From assembly GCA_963708245.1 (NCBI GenBank), contig OY970201.1:3472001-3536000 (forward strand): DNA of 64,000 nt, written 5' to 3'. Position 1 is the stretch's first letter. The number at the start of each line of letters is the position of its first letter. The translations under genes were made by a program, and so were the position numbers. Below, piece by piece: positions 53,420-61,042 of this stretch. This DNA comes from CAVYXK01 sp963708245 (lineage in GTDB: Bacteria > Pseudomonadota > Alphaproteobacteria > Acetobacterales > Acetobacteraceae). The notes beneath the pieces were generated by a model that worked only from the letters and a program-made list of their open reading frames with translations, did not search any database and was not told the DNA's origin.

Positions 53420-53749
53420 CTAAGTAATATCGAACCATTCCGCTTGCGCCATCGACGCAAGCACATATCTCGCCTTAGCAGCCGCTCGCTGCACCGGTGC
53501 GTCTCGGTCCTCTTGGATCAGGACCCGCACCCTCACCACGGGCACCTGCCCAGGCAGGCGTTCGGGTGGCAGAAGCTCGACCTCGAAGAACGCGGTTTTG
53601 CCTGGCCCTACCAGGCGGGAGATGCGCGCGGCATAGTGCGTTGGGACCATTCCGGCCCCACAATATCTCACCTCACGAAACCGTGACAGACAATTTCGAC
53701 ACTCGCGCGTCACGATTTGGACGAGATGCCGCCGTTGCTCATCTGCCAC
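53420..53749 (-). CDS. Hypothetical protein
   Basis: 109 residues with VPTHYAARISRLVGPGKTAF, FEVELLPPERLPGQVPVVRV and RAAAKARYVLASMAQAEWFD. A natural-looking amphipathic composition supports a real gene, though no family is recognised. Its 5' end overlaps a HRIRRRPK scrap of the repeated small-protein family on the other strand. Confidence 0.4.
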   Translation of the reverse strand: MADEQRRHLVQIVTRECRNCLSRFREVRYCGAGMVPTHYAARISRLVGPGKTAFFEVELLPPERLPGQVPVVRVRVLIQEDRDAPVQRAAAKARYVLASMAQAEWFDIT

Positions 53750-54152
53750 ATCGGATCAGGCGCAGGCCGAAGGTCGCGTTGCAGGTGCGATCGGGACGGA
53801 CGCTCGGAAACCTGCCCGCTCGGCCGCCGAGCAGGCTTGCAGCGAGCGCCGAGCCGCTGAGGTGGTGCCGCTGCTGGCCTGAGCCCCACGCCCCCCGCTT
53901 CCGGGCGCCAGTTGCCTCGGTCCCACCTTCGCACGCTCGCGTCTAGGGATGATCGTCCCTTACAATCTATGGTTGCTAAAGCGTAAATTCCACTGTAGGC
54001 TACCTCTATCACCGGTAGTTTGCCGATCGGGGCATCGGTGGCTGAGAGGCGCGTCATCCTCCCGCCTGCGTGGCAAGGAAGGACTGGCGATGCCGGCGTA
54101 CCGAATCTATCCACTCGACCACGGCCGGCGCTGGGACCGTCGCCGATGACGG
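53750..54152. other. Gene-poor stretch with gene scraps
   Basis: At 53750-53790 the plus strand codes HRIRRRPKVALQV, a scrap of the small family at 52785. At 54090-54149 it reads MPAYRIYPLDHGRRWDRRR, which looks like the first residues of a common short alphaproteobacterial protein, then stops. Nothing complete is seen. Confidence 0.4.
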
Positions 54153-54353
54153 ATGCTGAAACCCTCCTACTTACGCCAGCTCGCGATCGGGACCGTTGAC
54201 GAAATAGCGAGAGCAGTAGCGCTCGACCTGGCGCTCGAATACGAGCGGCAAGCGGACGCCATCGGTGGCGGCGAAGCCCTCTACGACGGGGAAACGGCAG
54301 CTCAACGCTGGGCGGTGACCACAACTGAGTTTGGTGGTCGCGGGGGCAAATAG
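54153..54353 (+). CDS. Hypothetical small protein
   Basis: 66 residues, helical: LRQLAIGTVDEIARAVALDL then ALEYERQADAIGGGEALYDG. No family recognised and no clear ribosome binding site. Low confidence. Confidence 0.3.
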   Translation: MLKPSYLRQLAIGTVDEIARAVALDLALEYERQADAIGGGEALYDGETAAQRWAVTTTEFGGRGGK

Positions 54354-54393
54354 CCTATCCATAGAGGCATCGGCTGGCGGGCAATGTGCTCGA

Positions 54394-54849
54394 TCATTCC
54401 GCGCAAACCACTAGGCGCAGCACGGCGGGCACGGCACCCAGAAGGCGATGCGGGCGCAGCACGTGCTCGCGCGCCCATACCGCGCCTCGTTCGCGCGCTT
54501 CGTCAAGCAGCCCGCGTCGTTCGGCCGGTATCGGGTCGGGGATGATGCCGGCCAGTTCCGGACCGGCAAGATATTGCGCATCTGACACGATCGACGCCCG
54601 GAGCCGCATGCCGATGACCGTCTCTCCGCCACCGCCTTCACGGTTCCAGACGAGAATCTTTGCCGCCAGCGCCGCCGCGGTGGCGCCTTGCGTGTCGGCC
54701 AAGCGATCGAGCATTGCATCAGCTTGCTCGATCAGCGCCTCTCTATCCGCACAAGGAATGCCGGGTTCTTCTGCTGCGCGCATGATCTGCCACCAGGCGG
54801 CGGCAAGAGTGGCGGGCACTGCCTCGGGCGGGATCGGCTTGTCAGTCAT
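54394..54849 (-). CDS. Hypothetical protein in divergent arrangement with the LexA-box gene
   Basis: 151 residues from ATG at 54849: PPEAVPATLAAAWWQIMRAA, LIEQADAMLDRLADTQGATA and WAREHVLRPHRLLGAVPAVL. Mainly helical; no family recognised. It is read away from the small gene at 54980, and the palindrome at 54872-54885 lies 23 bases upstream of its start, a position suited to repression. Confidence 0.5.
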   Translation of the reverse strand: MTDKPIPPEAVPATLAAAWWQIMRAAEEPGIPCADREALIEQADAMLDRLADTQGATAAALAAKILVWNREGGGGETVIGMRLRASIVSDAQYLAGPELAGIIPDPIPAERRGLLDEARERGAVWAREHVLRPHRLLGAVPAVLRLVVCAE

Positions 54850-54871
54850 GCCAGCGCTCCCGTTCGCTCGC

Positions 54872-54885
54872 TCACGGATGCGTGA
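54872..54885. promoter_or_regulatory. Palindrome TCACG-N4-CGTGA, site B
   Basis: TCACGGATGCGTGA lies between the divergent genes at 54849 (minus) and 54980 (plus), the same layout as sites C and D between 58133 and 58252. A shared repressor is likely. Confidence 0.6.
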
Positions 54886-54940
54886 AAATTACATCACAGG
54901 CCCTGAAACGCAAAGGAGATGTAGTCGGCCTTCTCTCGAT

Positions 54941-54955
54941 GTTCTCGCTCCGTTC
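54941..54955 (+). promoter_or_regulatory. LexA box GTTC-N7-GTTC
   Basis: GTTCTCGCTCCGTTC ends 24 bases before the ATG at 54980. It matches the alphaproteobacterial LexA operator and is conserved with its flanks (TTCTCT-ATGTTCTNGCTCCGTTC) at the homologous locus 58215. Confidence 0.7.
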
Positions 54956-54979
54956 TCCATGCAAAGCTACTCTGCCGGC

Positions 54980-55195
54980 ATGCCCCATGAACCCGACAAG
55001 CTCCGCCCCGCCACCCTGGATGAGATCATTGAGACGCTATCCTTCGCACTCCGCTATGACGGCCGCCGACGGGTTCACCTGGCCGACAGCTTCATGGCGC
55101 GGGTCGCGGCGGAGCGCCTGGCGGAGCACCTTCGGCTATCGGGGTTCGTGGTGATGAAGAGGCCGCCGCTGAAGCCACACGGGATGCCACGGTAG
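54980..55195 (+). CDS. Small protein under a LexA box, intact member of a repeated family
   Basis: 71 residues: MPHEPDKLRPATLDEIIETL, SFALRYDGRRRVHLADSFMA, RVAAERLAEHLRLSGFVVMK and a Pro/Lys-rich end. An RYDGRRRVH-AD-FMA core with a long helix suggests a compact basic domain. I know similar short proteins from Acetobacteraceae but no function. The LexA box in front points to induction on DNA damage. Three decayed copies lie at 3910, 55219 and 58252. Confidence 0.75.
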   Translation: MPHEPDKLRPATLDEIIETLSFALRYDGRRRVHLADSFMARVAAERLAEHLRLSGFVVMKRPPLKPHGMPR

Positions 55196-55218
55196 GAAGG
55201 CTGACCTGACGTTGACCG

Positions 55219-55330
55219 GGGGCCACCATACCCGCGACGTGATGGCGAGGATCACGGCGGAGCGGCTGGGTCTATCAAGCTGTAAGTGTGAGCTTCGATG
55301 TGATGAAGCGGCCATCCGCGCCACTCTCGC
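55219..55330 (+). pseudogene. Tandem decayed partial copy of the LexA-box small gene
   Basis: HHTRDVMARITAERLG, then in another frame SFDVMKRPS, match HLADSFMARVAAERLA and GFVVMKRPP of the intact copy just upstream. The start and several internal codons are lost. Confidence 0.6.
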
Positions 55331-55460
55331 ATTGAGTGTTGCTCGAGCCATGCAGCCCACTCGCATGCTAATGTAGGCTGATTATTAATGATCTCTTTCT
55401 TGATTTATAGCAAATCAACTGCTAGTTGCTAGATCGTGATCATCGGACAGGAGCGATCAT

Positions 55461-56267
55461 ATGACGCGAGGGCTTGGAGCGGCGGCCGCGGCCATGGCGC
55501 TGGGCTGGGTGTCCAGCACTGCATTGGCTGGCCCAGTAGCGCCGACCCTGGAGCTGCAAGCCCAGGAGTCATGGCAGACCTCCTCGACCGTCACAGTGAA
55601 AGGCAAGAAGACGACCGTCGTTTCCAATCATAGCGCGAGCAGTGGCATCATCATTGACACCACACACACCGGCAGAGTGGAGTTCCAGACGGCATCCGGC
55701 CAGAGCTTCGGCACGTTCTCCAGCCTTTCGGCAACCGGTCTTGGCTACCCGCTGCTCGGCGCAGGTCTGGACGATCAAATCGATCTAAGCGCGCAAGCTG
55801 CCGCTGCCAAGGTGTCCGGTATCGTCGCTGGTTCGGTGACCTTGAATTTACTGCTGACTGAAACGGGCCTGACAACCAACCCGGGCACGCTGCCGTTCGA
55901 TGCTGGGATTGGCGGCACCATCGGCAAGGGAATGGTGTTGAGCTATCAGACTTATGTCGATCCGAGCGATCTGCCGTTTGGTGACTCGATACTGCTGACG
56001 AACAGCGCGTTCCCGAGCAGCGGCCCATTCGCCTGGGGAAGCGCAGCGGATGAATTGCTACACGGCCCTTTCTCCGTGACCGAACTGGTTACCATCGCTG
56101 TTGCATCATCGACAGCCGCTGCGGGCACCAGCTTCGACGCCTCGCTCTCGGCGACAGCGGTGCCTGAACCAGGAACCGCGATGATTCTCGGACTGCCGTT
56201 GGGACTGATCGGCGTTGTGGTTGCGAGGCGTAAATTAAGCCCCGCTGCCAAACCCGCGATGGCCTAG
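55461..56267 (+). CDS. PEP-CTERM sorting-domain exported protein
   Basis: ATG at 55461 follows AGGAGCG; the upstream 80 bases are AT-rich, fitting a strong promoter. Signal peptide GAAAAAMALGWVSSTALAGP. The C-terminus is a classic PEP-CTERM: AVPEPGTAMILGLPLGLIGV then VVARRKLS, i.e. PEP motif, membrane segment and basic tail. Such proteins are processed by exosortase and anchored or released at the surface, often with exopolysaccharide. The mature part is beta-rich and Ser/Thr/Gly-rich. No exosortase gene is in the window. Confidence 0.88.
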   Translation: MTRGLGAAAAAMALGWVSSTALAGPVAPTLELQAQESWQTSSTVTVKGKKTTVVSNHSASSGIIIDTTHTGRVEFQTASGQSFGTFSSLSATGLGYPLLGAGLDDQIDLSAQAAAAKVSGIVAGSVTLNLLLTETGLTTNPGTLPFDAGIGGTIGKGMVLSYQTYVDPSDLPFGDSILLTNSAFPSSGPFAWGSAADELLHGPFSVTELVTIAVASSTAAAGTSFDASLSATAVPEPGTAMILGLPLGLIGVVVARRKLSPAAKPAMA

Positions 56268-56274
56268 AGCGGTT

Positions 56275-56400
56275 CTGGAATTCGCCGCAACAACTCCGGC
56301 CCATTGTTCCGCGAGCTGCCCACACGCCGATCCACTGGCTAGGTGCGCAGCGTGCCCGCCGCCGCCGGGTGCATCAGCGACGCTGGATCGCCGGCCGCTC
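56275..56400 (-). pseudogene. C-terminal scrap of a YedK/HMCES-family gene
   Basis: On the minus strand PASLMHPAAAGTLRT, a stop, then PVDRRVGSSRNNGPELL match the end of the intact copy (GSLLHPAPHGTLRRWPVDRR, VGSPRNNGPELLAAI). Only the last 40 residues remain. Confidence 0.78.
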
Positions 56401-56418
56401 ATTCCTCGCCCCGGACCT

Positions 56419-56658
56419 TCACGTGGCGGCCCACTGCCTGCGATTGGCGGCCTTCCATGCGGCGCTGCTGGCGCGCGCCTTGACAGGGTTCGTCGCCCTC
56501 CAAGTGGCGCCGTTGATCCGATGACACTCCACGCAGCCCCCACTGCTCACACGCCGCGGCGCCACGTGCCCGTGCTTACACGGCACGCCGGTCCAATACC
56601 GGGTGAAACCCAAGGCCAGGGCTTCGGCGCGTGTCCTCGGCAGGTCTGCGTTGGCCAT
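56419..56658 (-). CDS. Zinc-knuckle protein resembling phage HNH-type proteins
   Basis: ATG at 56658 has GGAGAGG upstream. 79 residues with ALALGFTRYWTGVPCKHGHV, then APRRVSSGGCVECHRINGAT: a C-x-H-x-H ... C-x2-C-H arrangement as in short phage-borne HNH/endonuclease VII-like proteins. The C-terminal part (RATNPVKARASSAAWKAANR) is the start of the repeated W-x3-N-x4 helices of such proteins and then ends early, so it may be truncated. Confidence 0.6.
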   Translation of the reverse strand: MANADLPRTRAEALALGFTRYWTGVPCKHGHVAPRRVSSGGCVECHRINGATWRATNPVKARASSAAWKAANRRQWAAT

Positions 56659-56769
56659 GGCAACCTCTCCGTTACGCGGACAGGACTAGGCTGTCAGTCA
56701 ATCGGCCGCCTCCGATACACGTGCAACCATTCATTGTGGTAGCCCGTCTCACCGCCCGCTACGGGCGCG

Positions 56770-56952
56770 CTATGAACACCTCGAATGTGCACATACCATC
56801 TTGCGTCCAGCTATCGAGGCGGCACGTCCGCATGTGGCCCTTCTTGCGGTGGTGGCCACCGCCAGGCGAGCGGCGAGGATTGCCGCAGCGTCGCGAGCGT
56901 TGTCGGTGCGGCCGGGTGGGTCGCCATCGGCGTCCTCTTCTCGGCGGTCCAT
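56770..56952 (-). CDS. Hypothetical small protein, doubtful
   Basis: ATG at 56952 has GGAG eight bases upstream. 60 residues: acidic start DRREEDADGDPPGRTDNARD then AAAILAARLAVATTARRATC. No family recognised. The remaining 56659-57231 shows nothing else. Confidence 0.28.
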   Translation of the reverse strand: MDRREEDADGDPPGRTDNARDAAAILAARLAVATTARRATCGRAASIAGRKMVCAHSRCS

Positions 56953-57231
56953 AGGACAAGCTCCGCCAGGATCACGCTGCATCAGCCGCTCTGATGCGCC
57001 CGTCTCGGCCTGCGGTGCTCGCAACACTGCCGTCACCCGCTCGGCATGTGCCGGAGCGGCGCCAGCCTAGGCACAGACCGGCCGGGTTTGTCGCGTCCTA
57101 AGAATGTCGCCGCGTGTCACGCGAGGCGACTGGCCGGCGCGTTTGGGGACTGTCGCCCATAACCTCGGGAAACGAGACGCTGCTTGAATGATGCCGAGCG
57201 GGTCAAACTAATCAGCGGCCAAGGGAGTATC

Positions 57232-57363
57232 GTGCCACCACCGGAGCCCACCACCAAGCTCGATGATGACGGTGATCGTGCTGCACGAGGCTTCGCGTGG
57301 GGAGTTGTTTTGGGCACAGTTTTGTGGGGGGCCATCGGTCTTTGCGTTTGGTACTTCTGGTAG
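57232..57363 (+). CDS. Small single-membrane-segment protein (43 residues)
   Basis: GTG at 57232 follows AAGGGAG. The sequence PPPEPTTKLDDDGDRAARGF leads to one membrane segment AWGVVLGTVLWGAIGLCVWY ending FW. It is too short for a holin of the usual kind but has that flavour. The neat hydrophobicity pattern and ribosome binding site support expression. Function unknown. Confidence 0.55.
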   Translation: MPPPEPTTKLDDDGDRAARGFAWGVVLGTVLWGAIGLCVWYFW

Positions 57364-57382
57364 CACCCAGCGTTGGGGTGCA

Positions 57383-57442
57383 GCGGCCGATAGGCTATGG
57401 CGGGAGCTGAAGCGGGGGGTGGCCGAACAACGTCGGCTGTAG
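57383..57442 (+). pseudogene. 3' scrap of the repeated small-protein family
   Basis: Reads AADRLWRELKRGVAEQRRL then stop, matching AADRLFKEIKRRVAEQRRP at the end of the protein at 52785-52991. The 5' part is absent. Confidence 0.7.
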
Positions 57443-57649
57443 CGCCGGTGTGCGGGGGGCGCACGTGTTGACACCGCGCTGCCGCCCGCAGCCCACGCGG
57501 CTGTTGCCCCATCGCCTCCCCCAGAGATGGGGACCGCGCGGGCACGCGAGCGATCTCGCTGATCGGGGGTAACGAAACCGGCGGGACTTCGGTTACGATA
57601 TGTTGACTCCTGCCGATCTGAGCGTGCCGCCCTCCCGCATGTGTCGAGA

Positions 57650-57748
57650 CTACACGGCCATCCGGTGCGCCATCACGCTAGCGGCCTGCGCACTCTCCGC
57701 CAGCGCCGCCAGCGCTGCCACATAGTCCGCAGCGTTCGGCCGGTTCAT
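57650..57748 (-). CDS. Third gene of an overlapping micro-operon (32 residues)
   Basis: ATG at 57748 overlaps the upstream stop (ATGA). Product: MNRPNAADYVAALAALAESA then QAASVMAHRMAV, a single Ala-rich helix. The coupling to the gene before it is the main evidence that it is translated. Confidence 0.45.
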   Translation of the reverse strand: MNRPNAADYVAALAALAESAQAASVMAHRMAV

Positions 57749-57903
57749 TCGTCAGCATCGGCATCCCTTTCCGCCGGCCCGGACGCCAGCGGCGGTGCAT
57801 CGCCGGACACGATCTGCCCATTGGTTGCATCTGGTGCGTAGAGGGACCAGCCGCCGTCACCGGCATCGCTGCGGCACAGAATTAGTCTGGTTTGCGCAGT
57901 CAA
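57745..57903 (-). CDS. Second gene of an overlapping micro-operon (52 residues)
   Basis: TTG at 57903 overlaps the upstream stop (TTGA). Product: QTRLILCRSDAGDGGWSLYA then PDATNGQIVSGDAPPLASGP. The balanced composition suggests a real small beta-rich protein. No family recognised. Confidence 0.45.
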   Translation of the reverse strand: MTAQTRLILCRSDAGDGGWSLYAPDATNGQIVSGDAPPLASGPAERDADADE

Positions 57904-58133
57904 TACCCATCCCCCGTGAGCTGTGGGCGCTGCTCCACCGGCGCCGCATAACGGACTGGGCAGACGGTGACGCTCTTGACGGCGAGGAATGCCGCCACCA
58001 AGCGCTCGTGTTCGCCGGGCCGCAGCGGAGGTAGCGTCTTGCACCGCCGCATATGGGCGAAGACATCCTGGGAGTCCCTGTTGAACGCGATCGGCTTTCC
58101 CTGCACGGCGGCGTCTCCCGCTAGGTTGATCAC
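57900..58133 (-). CDS. First gene of an overlapping micro-operon (77 residues)
   Basis: GTG at 58133 lies inside palindrome site C. Product: AVQGKPIAFNRDSQDVFAHM, RRCKTLPPLRPGEHERLVAA, FLAVKSVTVCPVRYA. No family recognised. Binding of a repressor at site C would block its start directly. Confidence 0.5.
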   Translation of the reverse strand: MINLAGDAAVQGKPIAFNRDSQDVFAHMRRCKTLPPLRPGEHERLVAAFLAVKSVTVCPVRYAAPVEQRPQLTGDGY

Positions 58134-58143
58134 GGAAGCGTGA
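58130..58143. promoter_or_regulatory. Palindrome TCACG-N4-CGTGA, site C
   Basis: TCACGGAAGCGTGA overlaps the GTG start of the minus-strand micro-operon. Centre-to-centre distance to site D is 21 bases, two helical turns. Confidence 0.6.
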
Positions 58144-58150
58144 GGTTAGC

Positions 58151-58164
58151 TCACGGGCTCGTGA
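58151..58164. promoter_or_regulatory. Palindrome TCACG-N4-CGTGA, site D
   Basis: TCACGGGCTCGTGA, paired with site C in the divergent region between 58133 and 58252. Confidence 0.6.
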
Positions 58165-58214
58165 GGATGCAAGAGGGATTTACCCTTTTTTGTTTGTTTC
58201 TCGACTTTCTCTAC

Positions 58215-58229
58215 GTTCTTGCTCCGTTC
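58215..58229 (+). promoter_or_regulatory. LexA box GTTC-N7-GTTC
   Basis: GTTCTTGCTCCGTTC ends 22 bases before the ATG at 58252. It is homologous to the box at 54941, including the flanking CTTTCTCT. Confidence 0.65.
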
Positions 58230-58251
58230 GCGCCCGCAGGCTACCCTGCCA

Positions 58252-58400
58252 ATGCCCGACGAGCCCCAACAGCTCCGCCCCGCGCCACGCCCGATGAGAT
58301 CGTCGAAGCGCTTCGCACTCCGCTATGACGGCCGCCCCCGGGTTCACCATGCTGACAGCTTCATGGCGCGGGTCGGCAGCGTCTCCCCTAATCCTTCTCA
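58252..58400 (+). pseudogene. Decayed copy of the LexA-box small gene
   Basis: MPDEPQQLRPA, then in another frame PDEIVEAL, then FALRYDGRPRVHHADSFMAR match the intact protein at 54980. After MARV the sequence diverges, so the C-terminal helix is lost. The LexA box survives. Confidence 0.7.
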
Positions 58401-58926
58401 CGGGGGAAGCGTGCCCCGGCCAACCGGGGACCAGCCGCCATGAAAGGGGGTGCCGGGTCGCATCCGCACGCCCGATAACGCCACGGTAACCTGGCGACGA
58501 TACTGTTTTGTCTGCCGCGCAGACCTCGTGCGGCGGCTCCATCCCGAACAAACTTGGCGCGCGCTCCCCCAACGGCGCGCGCCCCTTTTGCTTGGGCGCA
58601 CGGTTGCTCCGCATGAAGCGCCCGGACCTGTTAATTAAGGGTTGATTACGGGTGGCGATGTGTCATAAACCGCAAAACGTCGCTTTTTCGCGACGCACTG
58701 GACTTGGTCCCCACTCGCGCGCGCCGGGCGAGCGCCCGCCGCCACACGCGAATGTCGGTAACGCAATAGTAATCAATCACCGATATGATGCACCTGCCGA
58801 TTCGGCGGGCTGCGACAGCCCAGTCCCGACTGCCAGGCCGCAAAAAGTGCGGCTGAAGCCGCGGGCGTGAACAAAACGGGCACGATCGAGGGAGCCGCAG
58901 GCACCTGAGATGGACCGCTGGCGCCT
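58401..58926. other. Gene-free stretch
   Basis: Contains the terminator-like hairpin at 58556-58589 and a lower-GC patch near 58630-58790. No gene is supported. Confidence 0.45.
58556..58589 (+). terminator. Rho-independent terminator-like hairpin
   Basis: GGCGCGCGC and GCGCGCGCC form a perfect nine-pair stem around TCCCCCAACG, followed by CCTTTT. The stem resembles the one at 53211. Confidence 0.5.
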
Positions 58927-59274
58927 TTAAGCGGCTCGATCAGGCACTCTACCGATCGCCTCCAGAACCGCATCGATGCTCCGATACCGCCGGATAGCGA
59001 CGCCTGGCACATCGTTCGCCGGCTCAAGCCGCCATTGCCGGCGCTCTCTCGTGATCTGCCAGGCATCAACGAGGCCGTCGGAGCTGTCCGTCACCCCAAG
59101 CTGGGCGCCGCCGCGGCGATAGACAATGACCGCCTCCTCGCCCGTCTCTGAGCGGTCAATCGGATAGCTTTCTGACGAATCCAACACGTGCCAGCCAGAT
59201 TTCGCGGCCCATTCATACGCCGCTGCCAAGTCCGCGGCGGTGATCTCCGGCGCGCGGAATAGAATTAAGACCAT
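58927..59274 (-). CDS. Hypothetical protein
   Basis: 115 residues from ATG at 59274: VLILFRAPEITAADLAAAYE, WAAKSGWHVLDSSESYPIDR, EEAVIVYRRGGAQLGVTDSS, then WQITRERRQWRLEPANDVPG. The alternation of strands and helices and a hydrophobic core suggest a folded protein. No family recognised. The frame is open upstream to 59418. The following 59275-59712 holds no supported gene. Confidence 0.5.
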   Translation of the reverse strand: MVLILFRAPEITAADLAAAYEWAAKSGWHVLDSSESYPIDRSETGEEAVIVYRRGGAQLGVTDSSDGLVDAWQITRERRQWRLEPANDVPGVAIRRYRSIDAVLEAIGRVPDRAA

Positions 59275-59712
59275 AGCCGAGCCCCCACCCGGTGGCGTTA
59301 TTGACGCCGCAGACGACAGCGTCAGCACTGAACGCGGCTGTTCAAGCTGGTTTACGTAGATTTCACATTTCTTGACCGGTCTATAGACCGATCGACTGCG
59401 CCCGTTATTGCTGCGCATCGCCGCCGGCGCGTGCCGCCGTCCTCGCCGACAGCCGTACCATCATCGCATATCGCGCATCCCAAGTCCCACCGGCTAGACC
59501 CGCAGATTTCCGTCTGACGCTGCAGAGAAAGATGCGTCGTAGCCCGGGCTGCCGCAAACAAGGGATGGAGAGAATGGAACACAGCCAGACCGGCTGAACA
59601 ACGCGCGGGAGCTGGAGGGGGACATCTGGAGCCAGATGCCCAATGCGTGGCGGCACTCAAAATTGAGCAATCGGAGCAGGGCCGCCGCTACCGAAGACTC
59701 ATTTGCACTTTC

Positions 59713-59901
59713 TTACGCCTTGCGGAATTTCCCGTTGAGTTGTTTCACATGGACAACCCCTTCAATGGCCAATTGCTTGGCCCGCGCAATGGCCTCTCGC
59801 TGGCTAGACCTCACTGCGCTGGCCCTTTCCGCATGGGGCAATCGAACAACCCAATCGCCATTACCACGGGGCTCAACAAAATACTCGCTGTGCTTGGCCA
59901 A
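59713..59901 (-). CDS. DUF2188-domain protein
   Basis: A TTG at 59901 with GAGAGG about ten bases upstream gives 62 residues: HSEYFVEPRGNGDWVVRLPH, AERASAVRSSQREAIARAKQ, VHVKQLNGKFRKA. This is the DUF2188 pattern (V-P--DG-W-V---GA-RAS-V--TQ-EAI--A----G---V-H---G--R). Small DUF2188 proteins of unknown function are widespread and often plasmid- or phage-borne. Confidence 0.7.
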   Translation of the reverse strand: MAKHSEYFVEPRGNGDWVVRLPHAERASAVRSSQREAIARAKQLAIEGVVHVKQLNGKFRKA

Positions 59902-60037
59902 CTTTCTGTCCTCTCTTGAACCAGGGCGGCAATCGCCCAAAACGGAACTACCCGTGGGGTGACTTAGAACGAGGGCGAAGCTAATCAATACGTTGACGGT
60001 GTCGGACCGGAGATTTTCCGTTGCGTGAAGGCATTGC

Positions 60038-60160
60038 TTAGCGGAGTTCTGGCACCAGCAGCGCATGCGCCATGCCGGGCCGAAGCCAGTCCGGCATCTC
60101 CGGCCCGAACGTCCGACGGAGCGCCTCGGCGGGCACGAAGGACGCATGTCGGCCGCACAT
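60038..60160 (-). pseudogene. N-terminal fragment of a YedK/HMCES-family gene
   Basis: From ATG at 60160: MCGRHASFVPAEALRRTFGP, then 20 unrelated residues and a stop. The start matches the intact copy 200 bases to the right, with catalytic Cys2 kept. The gap 60165-60367 shows nothing else. Confidence 0.75.
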
Positions 60161-60367
60161 CGGTGGGAAGATAGCACGGCACCTTGGTGACGGCACAACA
60201 GCGGCACGGCTTGGCCATCGTCACCCGACCGAATTAGAAAGCCATCCCGGAGAAACCGCGATGTGCCCCGCTGGAACAGTCTCCATAGGTCGGCGCCGGT
60301 CTCTTGGAGATGCTGCCAGCCAGCCCTATGGCCCCCGACAGTATCTTGACAGCGATTGCTGACCGGC

Positions 60368-61042
60368 TCACCCGGCCACCTCGATCGCCGCCAGCAACTC
60401 GGGCCCATTATTCCTGGGGCTACCGACCCGCCGATCCACCGGCCAGCGGCGCAGAGTCCCATGCGGTGCCGGATGCAGGAGGGATCCCGGATCACCCTCT
60501 ACCTCACCCAGCCATGCTGGCCAGTCTGCCGGTTCCAGGATTACTGGCATCCTGTCGTGCAACTCGGCCACGTCGGGACTGGCATCCGTGGTGATGATGG
60601 CGAAGCTGCGCGTGACCGTGCCGTCCGTCCAGCGAAAGCCTTCCCACAGCCCAGCGAAGGCCATCGGCTGGCCGTCCTGCCGGGCGATGGCGTAGGGCTG
60701 TTTGCCGTTCGCAACCACCTTCCACTCATAGAACACATCAGCCGGCACGATGGCCCGGCGCTGCTGGAACGCACGTCGGAACATGCCCGACTTCGCCACC
60801 GTGTCCGCCCGCGCGTTGATCGGCCGCTGCGCCCTGACCGGTTCCTTCGTCCAGTACGGCAACAGGCCCCATTGCAACAGGTCAAGATGGCGCTCGCCCG
60901 TCTCAGGATGGCGGCGCACCACGGGCGCGGATTGCGTCGGCGCCACGTTCCACGAGGGCTCGATATTCGGCAGCGGGTTCACCGTGCGGAACGTCCGCCT
61001 GAGCGCCTCGGCGGGCAGGACACTGGCATATCGGCCACACAT
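60368..61042 (-). CDS. yedK: SOS response-associated peptidase family protein (YedK/HMCES, SRAP domain)
   Basis: Intact 224 residues. The start MCGRYASVLPAEALRR exposes catalytic Cys2 after Met removal. Also present are WNVAPTQSAPVVR, LLQWGLLPYWTK, RPINARADTVAKSGMFRRAF (Asn-Ala-Arg DNA contact), RRAIVPADVFYEWK with the catalytic Glu, and LHDRMPVIL with the active-site His. YedK/HMCES forms a thiazolidine crosslink with abasic sites in single-stranded DNA at stalled forks. No LexA box is seen directly upstream. Four decayed fragments of the same family lie elsewhere in the window. Confidence 0.95.
   Translation of the reverse strand: MCGRYASVLPAEALRRTFRTVNPLPNIEPSWNVAPTQSAPVVRRHPETGERHLDLLQWGLLPYWTKEPVRAQRPINARADTVAKSGMFRRAFQQRRAIVPADVFYEWKVVANGKQPYAIARQDGQPMAFAGLWEGFRWTDGTVTRSFAIITTDASPDVAELHDRMPVILEPADWPAWLGEVEGDPGSLLHPAPHGTLRRWPVDRRVGSPRNNGPELLAAIEVAG

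Noticed and set aside
53710..54324. 204-residue minus-strand frame
   Set aside because: Arg/Pro/Ser-rich composition typical of GC-rich antisense; no motif, and it covers scraps of known small genes on the plus strand.
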